Of a stretch of DNA of 64,000 nucleotides, positions 36,150 to 49,175 are shown one piece after another (the stretch's first letter is position 1; the number at the start of each line of letters is the position of its first letter). A program made the position numbers and the translations under genes. The notes beneath the pieces are model-generated. The model searched no databases and was not told where the DNA came from. It was given only the letters and a program-made list of their open reading frames with translations. Location: contig OZ026619.1 of NCBI GenBank assembly GCA_964020975.1, positions 84,374,206 to 84,438,205 of the forward strand. Reading direction: 5' to 3'. This stretch comes from Hermodice carunculata (lineage: Eukaryota; Annelida; Polychaeta; Eunicida; Amphinomidae).

Positions 36150-38550
36150 GTGCGTTTGGTGGAGCAAATACCATGAAACAGCTCAGCTTCTACTTGTGTG
36201 GTGCAACACACAATCCTTCCTGGTTTCTATGTAAAAACTTGTTTGTTATATTAATTAGAACCAGGGGTGTGTTTTCATAGCCCTGAACCAATACAGCTCT
36301 AGCAAGAAAACCAGTCTTAGTGTGCAATGATGAGACTACATTACTTCCATGATCTGGTGGTTGACCGTCAATTTCAACAAAGGCATATACCTTGCTCCTG
36401 AGAGGACTAACATGTTGTTTCAAAATCACCTGACGGACAGGATGATACGTGTCTCCATTACTGGAAAATGTAGCTGGTACAGCTGTGTCAGCAATATGAA
36501 GGACATTACTCTCAAAATCAACCTGACACTTGTTGGCTAGCATAAGATCCAGCTCCAATATGACATTGTCATTTATAACTGCTACATAAACATCCCAGGG
36601 TTACATCATGTTCTCTATAGACAAGAAAACATCCCTGAACAGGTAAGAAAAACTTTCTCTGCTCTTGTAAGCTGATTTCCTGCATCATCAGCTAATCTAC
36701 TAACCACAGTGAGCTGCACTGCTGTATCAACCATAGCACTGGTACAGAAGAAATTAGCTGCCACAGGAACCACCAGATAGGCCCTTTATCTTTTGTAAAA
36801 ACTATTTACCACAGTTCATACAACTTTTCAATCTGGGGCAAAGAACTATTTACACCCAACTCAGAGTGTGACTTAAAACCATCTGCAATATGCACAGTGG
36901 AACATCCCATCAAGCCAATTGCACCTGCCTGGGTTGAAGGCTGATCAGGCTCTACAACCCAACTCTTTTGGACTTGATGGACTTGAATTTGGAGACCCCT
37001 TGGGGCATTCTTTGGCAAAATGTAAAGCATCCATACACTTGAAACATGTCCCCTTCTCCCCTCAAGGTGGCCTAGCTGAGGGACTACCAGGTTTCTTCTG
37101 GAAATTCTGTTTTGTAGGCTGCATGATTTCTCTAACTACTGAGGCAAGACCTTTTAATTCTTCTTTAATACCCACCTTAATCGCCACAGAAAGAGGTTTC
37201 TCAATTATTCCAGCTACCCTTTCCTCAACTGACTTCTGTTTCATGTTCTTTTTTCTAGCCAGTTTGGTTTCACACACTGTAAATTCCTCATCAGATGACC
37301 CATCATCAAAGGAAACTGTCTTCAATGACTTGTGAAAAACTCTAAATAGTCTCATAATTCTGCACCTGAATCATTTGCCTAAGCGCTTCAGCTGAGTCTG
37401 TCTGTTCCTTGTGTAGCACTTGAATTGCTGCTTGTTGGTGAACCCAACCCCTCAGAAAAGCTTCCATTGCCTTTGTTTGAATTATATTTGAAGCGTCACC
37501 CATCACATGTGGGTAGCTGTCCTGAGCCCACTTTTGAGCTCTGTCAGCAAATTTCTCTAACGTTTCATCAGGTTTTTGCTTTAGAATGGCTTGCTGTCTC
37601 TGCATACTAGATGGACGAACTGTGCAGCCAAATTGCTGATCCTACTAAACCACAAGTATATCATTTCTTGTGCCCCTGTTTAAACTACCGTAGAACTTTA
37701 AAGCCTTTTCCCTTAAACTATCAGCAGGCCTGTCCAGCTTCTCTTCATTAGACCAATTGTATCCGTGGGCCATACGCTCAAACTGCATATCATATGGGTG
37801 CTACTCACGCAACCCATTATAGGCTGATGGCTTCTGGGATAGAGGTTGCCAAGGACTTCTCTGTTGAAGCTGTCTCTCATAATCGACATTCAGCATGTGT
37901 GGAAACTGCCTACCCGAGTCTACACTGACTAGTTGTAGAGACTTCAACGCAGGTTGATGTAAACTCGTATCACTGGATACCCTGGTGGTGGTTGGTGAAC
38001 TGGAGCTTGCTTGAAAACCAGATGGCACAATTAGAATACTGTGAAAAGAAAGTTCAGGTGCCAAACTCAAATTTGGATCGTGCAACCCTGCCTCCCTTAA
38101 TCCATTTCCTGTTGCCCCTACACCTACGAGCACAGCATTCACATTCCGGGAAACTAACAGGTCCCTGCAAAATTAGTGTGGAACTTGAAACTAAACTTTC
38201 CAAGTGTGGAATGCCATTGTAGCTTGCAGGAACAGGAATTCTTGAAACCATTACAGCAGACAGAGCAGTGGACACTCTGGCACTCTCCCTACTCATAAAT
38301 GGAGCTGGCAGCTCACAAGCATCATCAGTTGTTATTTTTGCTTGAATGACAGCTGCAGACTTTTCCTGAGCAGAGGTTGAACTCTCCAGTTGCTGTTCTA
38401 TAGCATCTCGTTTCACCTGGAGCTCATTGAGATGTGCATCCGTTGCATTAGTGATCCTATTCTCTTTCTTCTCCAGTTCATTTTTTATGCCTAATAGCAT
38501 CCAACACTTGGTTGGTAGTCCCAGAGTTTCATCTTCTTCATCCTGCACTC
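36150..38550 (-). mobile_element. Gypsy-like retroelement fossil, gag-protease portion
   Basis: Minus-strand order: a coiled, Glu/Lys-rich N-terminal gag part (38,050-38,548; KNELEKKENRITNATDAHLN), then a capsid-like part (37,342-37,605) with KQKPDETLEKFADRAQKWAQ and AMEAFLRGW, the usual retroelement gag wording. A basic/CCHC-like stretch near 37,000-37,080 follows, then a region (36,190-36,558) with MELDLMLANKCQVDFESN and VLVQGYENTPL, as found after the Gypsy protease. It is broken and old. The pol block of the same orientation lies at 21.6-25.3 kb, where its missing 3' half could be. Whether these are one element split by later DNA or two copies is open. LTRs were not found. Confidence 0.75.
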
Positions 38551-41277
38551 CAACAACAAAGAAAAATGCGAAAAAAAGCTGAACCCATGTATCAGGTCAT
38601 TTGCTTACATATTGCCATATTGTGACTTGTCGACAGACTTTTATCGAGACATCAGGGTTAATTGTCATTAACTTGAGTGTGTGTTTGAATTGCAAATAAA
38701 TTTCTAGTTTTTTTTTTTCATGAGAAGCCATTGTGAATTTTGGTAAATTTATTTTGGAACTTTAGGATTTTGTACTAATTTTTCCAAATGTTTCGAAATT
38801 GATTGAACTTTGCCCGTACCTTTGATAAGTCTGCAGCCCATGTAGGCCGGGGAATGATTTGTAACCTGGGACTGACACTGTGTGTGTGTGTAACTGTGTA
38901 TCCCTTACACAGAGCCTTCTTGCCATGACGACAAACACATACAAAAAAACATGACTGAAATTTGAAATTTAGTAAACCCTAACACACCAAAATTCAAAGT
39001 ATCAAAGCTAATTTTTTTTTTTCAAAGTCAAAACAGGATCGCCAAATAAGTATCACAATTTGCAATATACAATTTATCTGAAGTAAGACAGATCTAAATT
39101 CGTCAAGATCAATAAGTACAACAAGACAATTTTGGGTTTTTTAAAACCTTTATTGGTTGTTCTCAACTTCGGCCAGGTTCAAAAGCCTCGTCTTTTTTTT
39201 TTTTTTTTTTTTAAATTAGGTCGATCATTCGTTTCGCACAAAATTCAAATTCAATTCCCGGATCGATGCTTTTTATAAAAAGGCTTTGTCTACAAAATTG
39301 TACTACTTGACCTGAAAAGAGTACTGATTCAGCTGACTTAAATGTAGTTGTTGCTAAAAGACAAAAATGCGTTTTTGGCCAATAATTTTGATCCGATTGG
39401 AGAAATTGCATCTTTTCCATAATTAGATTCCTTAGTTGTTGATTGGTATCTTATTCCTGGCAGGTTGAATGAGAATAATATAGGTCATTCAAGTGTTCCA
39501 TATCCACACGTTTTTTTTGTTTTTGGTTTTTTTTTTTTTTTTTTTTTTGGTTTTTTTTTTTTTTTTTTTTTTTTTGTTTGTTTGTTTTTTTGTTTTTTGT
39601 TTTTGTTTTTTTGTCCCACAGGCGAATGGTGGAGGTATTTTAGTGTTTAATATATACGTTATCTATTGATATGGCCAGAAATATATCAGGTAACGGATTG
39701 TGACCGGGCGTCTTGTATATCAATTGGCGATTCTTTGACATCTATTGTAACTATATCGGTGTTTACAACTATTTTAAATGCACTTTTTATTTATTTTTTT
39801 CTTCAAGTGTCTAATCTTCCATTCCATTCTTTTGCTTTAATTTTAGCAAAATTTGGACAAAATGTGTTTGTTCATTTGATGCTCTTACTAATCCACAGGA
39901 AAAAACTCATTGCAGGTGGCTTCCCTTTAAGGTCTGCTGCGTGAGTGACTACTGTCCCTGGTAAAAATAGAACTCTGGCCAGGTTTGAGCTGGATAAAAC
40001 GCCATCTACTGCCTACAGGAGGAACCAACCTTCGAAGCTACACAGTTGTAAGAGCTGTAGTTCTGTAGACCACATATAAATCAAGAACATTCTATGACCA
40101 AACCAGGTCTAACTTTAACTCTTCATACTTAGAATTCATTGTTTCTATATTGAGACTGAAGATTGTCAGAGGATTTTTGAGTTGAATAAGAGAATTTTTT
40201 TGTATCTTCAAGGTTAAGATATTTAGTTTTATCTCCATGATACATTGGATTTCAAAAGTGTAAAGATTAGTGGATTTACCCGATCACTTTTTTACTAAAT
40301 TGGGCATATAAATTGTAACAAGTTGATATAAATGCCAATGCCAAGTTACGGTCAGCTGACCAAACAACACCATTCAAATCTCTAACAAGAGACTCGTATA
40401 AGTTGCCAATAAAAATGACCATTTATTTGAGTACCAGAGATATTTTAGGCTAGCGACCCGTACCTACGTTCAAAAACCGCATGAAAAGTGAAAAACAAAA
40501 CTAGCACTACATTTAACAAATGAGTGGTTACTTAGAAACCGAACCAGTAACACAAATATTTAAAAGGTAATCACGTGACTGGACCGTAAATATTGTCAAT
40601 GAGATGGAGAAATGTTCAGGGCATGAATTTTCTCTAAAACCTATATATTCTCAAACTGGATAACAAAAATGTTTATCTGTCCAAACAGCGCGCTGGTGAC
40701 AATATATTCATAAAATTGAAAATTAAGTAAAATTAAGTAGCACGAGAGTAATTTTTTGAAAATCATACAGTAATGAAATTGAAATTTCTAATAAAAAGTC
40801 GGGACCCAGTTACGCTATGATTGTTCTTGGAAACTGATGATAGTTATCTGGGCCGACTAGTTATCTCAAAATTTAAAAGTGATGCATGTTATACTCAATC
40901 ATGCTGGTAAATTCTCGAGGTGCAACAAGTTTTATTGTTTGCATTGGTTTAATACATTTCACGAGTTTTATCTCGAAGATATTAAACACCTGCTTTGAAA
41001 GGTAGCGACTCGTCACAATTACCTCTTGATGTATGTTTTGCAAGTATTTTCTTTGCTTTGACAATTATTTTCTACAAATTTAACTTCAGTGGTTCATATA
41101 AGTTTAATTACTCCAAAACATTAAATTTACATTCTCATTTTACTTCCCTCTTCCCATCGAATGACATTACCAGTTAGCTGCTTGCGTGCTGATGCAACTC
41201 CTTGTTGTCAACGTATTATAAAGGTCAGGACCTAATGATGTAATTAATGTACATTGGTAAATTTATCATAGTGTACG
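38551..41277. other. No gene seen; T-rich tracts
   Basis: Poly(T) lies at 39,193-39,212 and a G/T-only tract at 39,511-39,612. No coding or repeat relationship was recognised in the remaining AT-rich DNA. Confidence 0.55.
39511..39612. repeat. T-rich, G/T-only tract
   Basis: About 100 bases made of T runs of up to about 23 separated by G or GG, with TTTG units near 39,575. Confidence 0.9.
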
Positions 41278-41481
41278 GGGGGGGTTTGTTGGGGGTTTTT
41301 TTTTTTTTTTTTTGTTTTTTTTTTTTGTTTTTTTTTTGGTTTTTTTTTTTTTTTTTTTGTTTTGTTTTTTTTTTTGTTTGTTTGTTTGTTTGTTTGTTTT
41401 TTGTTTGGTTTTTTTTGGGGGGGTGGTTTTGGGGGGGGGGGTTTGGTTTTTTTTTTTTGGTTTTTTTTTGTTTTTTTTGTG
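41278..41481. repeat. ~200-bp keto (G/T-only) tract
   Basis: More than 200 consecutive bases contain only G and T. They include T runs of up to about 19, TTTG repeats (41,376-41,400), and G runs of 7, 5, 7 and 11. The strand asymmetry is complete. Both G-quadruplex potential and assembly error are plausible. Confidence 0.93.
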
Positions 41482-42059
41482 ATACCGAGCCGACAGGATA
41501 CAATATACAGTCGCTTCAAGTACACAGGGGGCTATGGGCCCTTTCAGCACTGGATCCGTGTAAGTTGAACTTCATTAGTATAAGAAACATTCCTGAATGT
41601 GCAATTATCATAGCATAGTGGACCTGCCGAGTAAATAATCATGAATTCATGATATCAATTACGAATTTGTAGTGACTACCCTTTACATAGAGGCACAAAC
41701 TGGCCGAGGCCTCCTCGTGATACACCTATATATACAAGATAAGAAAGGGCACAACAAGTACATACAAAAACTAGAAAACAAGATTTGTTTCAGAAGCAAA
41801 TCTGTGTGATTTCAAAGATTAATTGAATGCTATCATTGCACAAACCTAAGAATTTAAGGAGTGTCTGACACCTCTACCTCATTTAACTTGTTTAAGTGTC
41901 CCTAATTAGCATTAATTAAAACTTCAACTTTTGTTGTTGGTCCATTGGATCTGCCTGTAGCATAAACCTATGATTTAAAGTTTGAATGGCACCTCTACCT
42001 TTAATAGTTTTGAAGATATTCAACATTTAAACTTTTCCGCACCCTTGAGCCTAAGTGCT

Positions 42060-42117
42060 ATTAAGCAGCTGGTGGCCCCCAAAAATACGTACTGTTTTGG
42101 GCCACCAGCTGCTTAAT
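42060..42117. repeat. Near-perfect hairpin flanked by TTAA
   Basis: The 19-bp arm ATTAAGCAGCTGGTGGCCC pairs with GGGCCACCAGCTGCTTAAT, and AAAA/TTTT adds to the stem. TTAA occurs at both outer ends, so it may be a very short TTAA-type foldback insertion within the repeat. Confidence 0.82.
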
Positions 42118-42212
42118 ATCACTGCTATTTAAATAACTGTGCAACATTAAGTATTTCTCGGTGATATGGTGTCCGAGTAAAACTCCGACAAAATTGGCTG
42201 TAAAAAAAAAAA

Positions 42213-42374
<162 letters not shown>

Positions 42375-42786
42375 CATATCTGTGTCAGCACACTGACATG
42401 AAAACCCAAATGATGACATAGTTTGGATGCCGTCCAAAACGATTAATGCATCGTCATTCTTTATCTCGGTTGCAATGTTTACAGTTACACACAATGGTTG
42501 TCATTTTTTCTAAAGTCTCATCACAATTACTAACTGAAAAATCTTGCCCTGATTAAGCGACCAGCTCAAACGTTTCCACCCTTTCCACAGCACTAACGGT
42601 GCAGAACCGACATAGAAGTATGGCATGCCAACAGCCAGACGTTCTGAAGGCGTACTGTAGAACGTTTTCAACATCTGTGGCATACCGATTGTGTTTGGTC
42701 ACACCTTCTTGCCTTTAATGAATCAACTTTCCTTTTTTCTAATACAGTAATTACCTCAGTGTCTGTCCGCTCGACAAGGCCCCCAG

Positions 42787-44599
<1,813 letters not shown>

Positions 44600-44742
44600 A
44601 ACTAGAAAAGCAGATTTGCTTGAAACGAAATCTGTCTGTGTGCCTTCAAAAGTTGTAAGTAAATATTAAATGCTACAACTTTTATCCTTTGCTACTTCAC
44701 ATTAGATTAAGCTTATGGCTGGTGCAAATTTCAGAGTCAAAA

Positions 44743-45240
44743 TGACCTTGACCTTTGACCTGTACAGATCACATGTAAATAAGCCGGACATGAACCAAAT
44801 CAGATGAAAATTGACCAAGTTATGGCAAACTGAAACTTTCAAAGGGCCAAATGACCTCGACCTTTGCCCTTTTGAGGTTACATGTTCTTATAAAAATGTG
44901 CAGTGTTGCAATACCTACAATTTGAGTCTGACATGATTAGAATTGGATGGAAATTGGCCAACTTGTCTGGATGAAACTTTTAAAGGTCCAAATGACCTTG
45001 ACCTTTGACCTTTAAATGTCACATGTACGTTTTAAAATATGCAGTGTTACAATAGCTACAATTTGTGCCCAAGATGATCAAAATTGGATAAAAATTGATG
45101 AAGTTATGGCTAGTAGAAAGCCACCATCGAAAGTGGCCTTTGACCTTGAAATGACCCTTGACCTTGAGATGACCTCTACCTGAAATGAAGCTTGACCTCA
45201 AAAATTACATTTACATTTTGGCCTAAAATTGATCTTTTAC
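44743..45240. repeat. Units carrying nuclear-receptor-like half sites
   Basis: TGACCTTGACCTTTGACCT occurs exactly at 44,743-44,761 and 44,993-45,011, with degenerate copies near 44,851-44,869 and 45,140-45,175. Its second half is a perfect DR1 (TGACCT-T-TGACCT) and its first half a TCAAGGTCA-type extended half site. Unit spacing is about 110-145 bp. Whether any receptor binds is unknown. Confidence 0.8.
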
Positions 45241-45486
45241 CTTGACATGTGAGACGACCTTTGCCTATGATCGAACTCCTATACACTTGGGACCACATCT
45301 ACTATAGTATATAAGATATTGAAGATTTAAAAATTTAATTAGCCCTCATTTCATTTGCATGATTTTGAAAAGCGTGACCTCTCGTTATAAAAAGGGGAGA
45401 CTTCATCTATCGAAGTATAATTGTGACAAGTTTGGAGTTTCTACGTGAAATACTTTTCAAATGAAATGCCGGACAAATTTGCCTGT

Positions 45487-45496
45487 AAAGAAAGAG

Positions 45497-45582
<86 letters not shown>

Positions 45583-45662
45583 GAAGGAAGGAAGGAAGGA
45601 AGGAAGGAAGGAAGGAAGGAAGGCAAGCAAGCAAGCAAGAAAGAAAGAAAGAAAGAAAGAAG

Positions 45663-45694
<32 letters not shown>

Positions 45695-45706
45695 AAGAAA
45701 GAAAGA
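45487..45706. repeat. (GAAA)n with GGAA and GCAA variants
   Basis: GAAA units, then about ten GGAA units (45,582-45,622), four GCAA units, then GAAA again. It ends at GAATTCC. Confidence 0.96.
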
Positions 45707-46037
45707 ATTCCTACAAAAACAGTATGTCTGTGTTGGCACAGAGACATCAATAGCATCACAGAAAGGGTTTCAATAGGATTTCCTTTTGGACACGTGGGAT
45801 CAAACAAACAAATAAATTAATTAATGAAGGCTCTGCTCTTGAACCATAATCAAATTTATAATTGAGAAGAGAAATGATTTCTTCTAGAGTATTGTCATAA
45901 ATGAATGGACAATAAAAACAAATGATAAAGGAGGGAACCCGTATTCTTTCCAAAGTAGAACATGAAGTTAATGTAAATTCATTACAATGTTGTCAATGGT
46001 ACAAAGATTTCGATAGTTATTATGACTTCATCCGACG

Positions 46038-46116
<79 letters not shown>

Positions 46117-46120
46117 AAAG
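46038..46120. repeat. (GAAA)n microsatellite
   Basis: About 20 units preceded by TCATCCGACGA, a weak form of the family core. A GACAGACAGACA tract lies near 46,180-46,197. Confidence 0.95.
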
Positions 46121-46150
46121 AAGGAAAGGAAATATATATTTAGCCACTCT

Positions 46151-47263
46151 ATTTTGTTGAGAGGGAGACAGAGAGAGAGAGACAGACAGACAGACAGAAC
46201 AGGAATCTGGCGTGGATATCTTTTACATGGATTTGACCACTCTGTTTTGTTCACAAACACGCCTAGAGAGAAAGACAGAGAAAGAAAGGAGAGGGCGAAG
46301 GTGATGCAAAGACAGAGCACAGGAATGTAAACTACACACACGCTCTGCATATGTATTTTACCGGTCTTTGTTTACAAACTCACCAAAATATAAGGTGTTA
46401 CGACCTACTTATGAGAACATACGTTCTAACCAATAACTGAATGTTTCCAACCTATAATTTTGACTTCTTTAGGTTGCCTGACTCAAGATGCACCTTTTTT
46501 TATTTACGCTGTTTAAAACTTCATATATAAACACTGTTTTGATTTACACTGTTTAAAAAAGCAAGGTCGATGTTACATGACCTTTTGAAAAAAAAGTCTT
46601 GTCTCACATGCTAAAGTGACTCAAGATATGATGATCAGTGCCTGTGACCTATTTCACTCCGGTCATGGCCTACTACAAGAAAACTCAATTTTGCTGATGA
46701 CTCGAAAAGTTATCAAACCCCTGCGCATTTTTACAGCTTCATGGCAAGACCAGCACAAGGTGCATCTTGTTCTAATTTACACTTTGACTAAAATAAGAGT
46801 TTGAATGTCAAAGTCATAAGGATATTGGAAAAAGGAAGAGCATTTTTTTGCAGCTCTTTTCCTCTACTCTCCCACATTTGTTACAACAAATAGGTAAATC
46901 TTTTTTGTTTCCGATCTTTGGAAGATCGTAACTCTGAGGTGCCAATGACTTTGAGGGACAAAATTGTGTACTTTTCGTTTCAGGACATTTCCCTGATTCT
47001 CAATTGCTTTATTACATGTAAATATCTTTAAACCAGAAACAAAAGTTAACATTTATTGAGAACAAGCGTTAAGTTTCGACTAGATTATAAGTTCGATATT
47101 AAAAAGTGTTCTAATAAAATAGATGATTGCATTTCAAGACACAAGTTTGCAAATTTATCTCTATGTCCGGTTTTGTTTTTATCCATAGTGGTGATCAAGC
47201 CCTTCTAGTAAGTATATACTGTTTCACATATGGTGGCGCTTAAGATGTTATAGAACGCGGTTT
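46151..47263. other. No gene seen
   Basis: AT-rich DNA. Two similar segments (46,205-46,255 and 46,130-46,165, each with CCACTCTNTTTTGTT) are noted. No coding signal. Confidence 0.5.
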
Positions 47264-47347
47264 TTCTTCTTCTTCTTCTTCTTCTTCTTCTTCTTCTTCT
47301 TCTTCTTCTTCTTCTTCTTCTTCTTTCTTCTTCTTCTTCTCCTTCTT

Positions 47348-47377
<30 letters not shown>
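47264..47377. repeat. (TTC)n microsatellite
   Basis: About 37 units with two single-base interruptions. Confidence 0.97.
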
Positions 47378-47378
<1 letters not shown>

Positions 47379-47615
47379 AGTGGATTAATCCCAGAACTTT
47401 CTCTACTTAACCATAGACATGACGCGTTCTTCTTTAATTAATGAGGCGCATTGTGTTGGGTTCCATTACGTGGCAAATACATTAATTGCCTAAACATAGA
47501 AATCAATGTATATGCAAGTACAAGCACGACAAAGTCCCATGGAAACATGGAACTGCCTTGCCCTTGTGCATTCGGTATAATCTGCCAGTTTCTGTGAAGC
47601 GGTGGCCCTGGAAAA

Positions 47616-47755
47616 TTAACTCTTTCAGTGCCAGTCGCGACTAAAGTCGATCTACTGAAGTCAACAGATTTTCTCGACGCGCATTGGGCGCAATGCACCC
47701 AATACGCTGAGAAAAGCCGTTGACTCAGTCCACAATTTGGCACTGAAAGAGTTAA
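47616..47755. mobile_element. TTAA hairpin MITE, short copy (140 bp)
   Basis: Perfect 18-bp inverted ends, TTAACTCTTTCAGTGCCA at 47,616-47,633 and its complement at 47,738-47,755, with TTAA at both borders. A 65-nt hairpin (47,660-47,724; GTCAACAGATTTTCTCGACG and partner) fills the centre. It is about 100 bp shorter than the full form. It gives the unworn version of the ends seen at 14,898-15,134 and 48,458-49,175. Confidence 0.88.
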
Positions 47756-48457
47756 TGCTTCTCATGAAATGCAAGGTAGTGAAATAAACCCATCCAAAGA
47801 ATATCCTTTCTGAGAAACTCACGGTCCACAGATTCTGAATGTATGCAAACCATAAGACTGGGCTGGGCACTCAACAATTTGATTGCTCTGTGTATAGACA
47901 AATCTTGAAATAACTCTGATAGGTTATTTGTGCATCGAAATTTCAAAATGTTTACAGACTATTAATGACCAAAATGGTGTCATTATTTGTTTTGTAGTTC
48001 AGCAGACCTAATTTTAAATTAGCCGGACCCCCTCCAAAATAAATCAACATCCATCCCGTACAAAGCAATGTCTATGATGGATCATGGATAAAAAAAATCT
48101 GTTTAAAACCACATGCTAAATAAATATACGGTTTGCACTTTTAACACAAATGGATAGTTATCTCTCTGATGTAAATTTTCAGTACTTTTGAAACTTGTTG
48201 GTCAAAGTTCTTCAGTAATCTACACTCTTATTACACAATATGCATTTAAATGCGATACAATATTTTATTCAGTAGAATAATACGGTTTACAATAAACATT
48301 GTTTTTACATCTAAATAAATAGCTGCTTCAATCCCATCATGCTTCAAATGCATCGTTCCGTGACATAAAACAAACATGGAACGTGTTAACACAAGCGCGA
48401 GGAATTTTGCGGTTCCGACTGTAATTCTGCATGATTACCCCAGTGGCCATGTCCGGC

Positions 48458-49175
48458 TTGAACTCTTTCAGGTCTTGGACCAGTAACCTCTCAAGGTCGG
48501 GTCAACTGATCCACAACTTTTGATCGAGTACTGAATACTGTTGCTGTGTCTATTGGATGTTAATATCACAGGAGCAGGGCATCCCAAATTAAGTCCCATC
48601 ATCATTTTGGATAGGAAAATACTTATCAACTGTGAGTTTTAGAAAGGCACTGCTGCTCTAGAAATATTTTAAATCATGTGATAACTTTGTGTATTTTTGG
48701 AGACATATTTGGCGCGGAACGGTCAATCATGGAGGTAAGGTACACAAACGCACCTGTAAAAAAAAAAAATCTAATCACATGACCCCCCATTTTCTTGGTT
48801 TTAACTTGCTGCTACCGGTATAAACTTGAAGCAGAATGCCAAGGAAGTTGCAGTTTTACGTTTCAAATAGGAGAAATAAGCCAGCGAATGTCGCTATTTT
48901 AACATGTAAATGCATTAGGCCTAGGTTACTGGTCCAAGACCTTCACTGCCAACTACGACTAACATTCGAACTGCTCTGAACCATGATAAGGGTGTTGGGT
49001 TCATATTCCTTGTTTTTTAAAAAAAAACACACACAGAAAAAAGTTCCTTCAAGCACCAGCATGTAGTTCCATAGAATATAATAGCCCATGTCAAACAGAT
49101 TTCTTTGAGTAATTTTGGGCGCAATGCCGGGGAAAGCTGCTGACTCGGTCCACAATTTGGCACTGAAAGAGTTAA
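48458..49175. mobile_element. TTAA hairpin MITE in repeat B, interrupted
   Basis: The left end TTGAACTCTTTCA (48,458-48,470) and the right end TGGCACTGAAAGAGTTAA (49,158-49,175) enclose about 243 bp of MITE once the nested element is discounted, matching the 237-bp copy in A. The worn hairpin lies at 49,088-49,144. Confidence 0.8.
48471..48941. mobile_element. 471-bp inverted-repeat element with 4-bp target duplication
   Basis: Perfect 19-bp terminal inverted repeats: GGTCTTGGACCAGTAACCT at 48,471-48,489 and its complement at 48,923-48,941. TTCA flanks both sides (48,467-48,470 and 48,942-48,945). Empty sites exist in the window: the related MITE copies read CTCTTTCAGTGCCA (47,620-47,633) and CTCTTCCAGTGCCA (14,904-14,917) without the insert. 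This fixes both borders to the base and shows a 4-bp duplication. It has no reading frame, so it is non-autonomous. Four-bp duplications without a TTAA rule are known for Chapaev, Ginger and Sola types. The family is not assigned. Confidence 0.92.

Larger units (their letters stand above)
44600..45720. repeat. Dispersed repeat family copy with TGACCTTTGACCT units and (GAAA)n
   Basis: The head (AGCAGATTTGCTTGAAACG, 44,609-44,627) is followed by a run of units each bearing TGACCTTGACCTTTGACCT. The family core follows (GTTTGGAGTTTCTACG, then GCCGGACAAATTTGCCTGTA), then (GAAA)n and a trailing GTCTGTGTTGGCACAGAGAC. The layout parallels 41,770-42,410. Confidence 0.75.
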
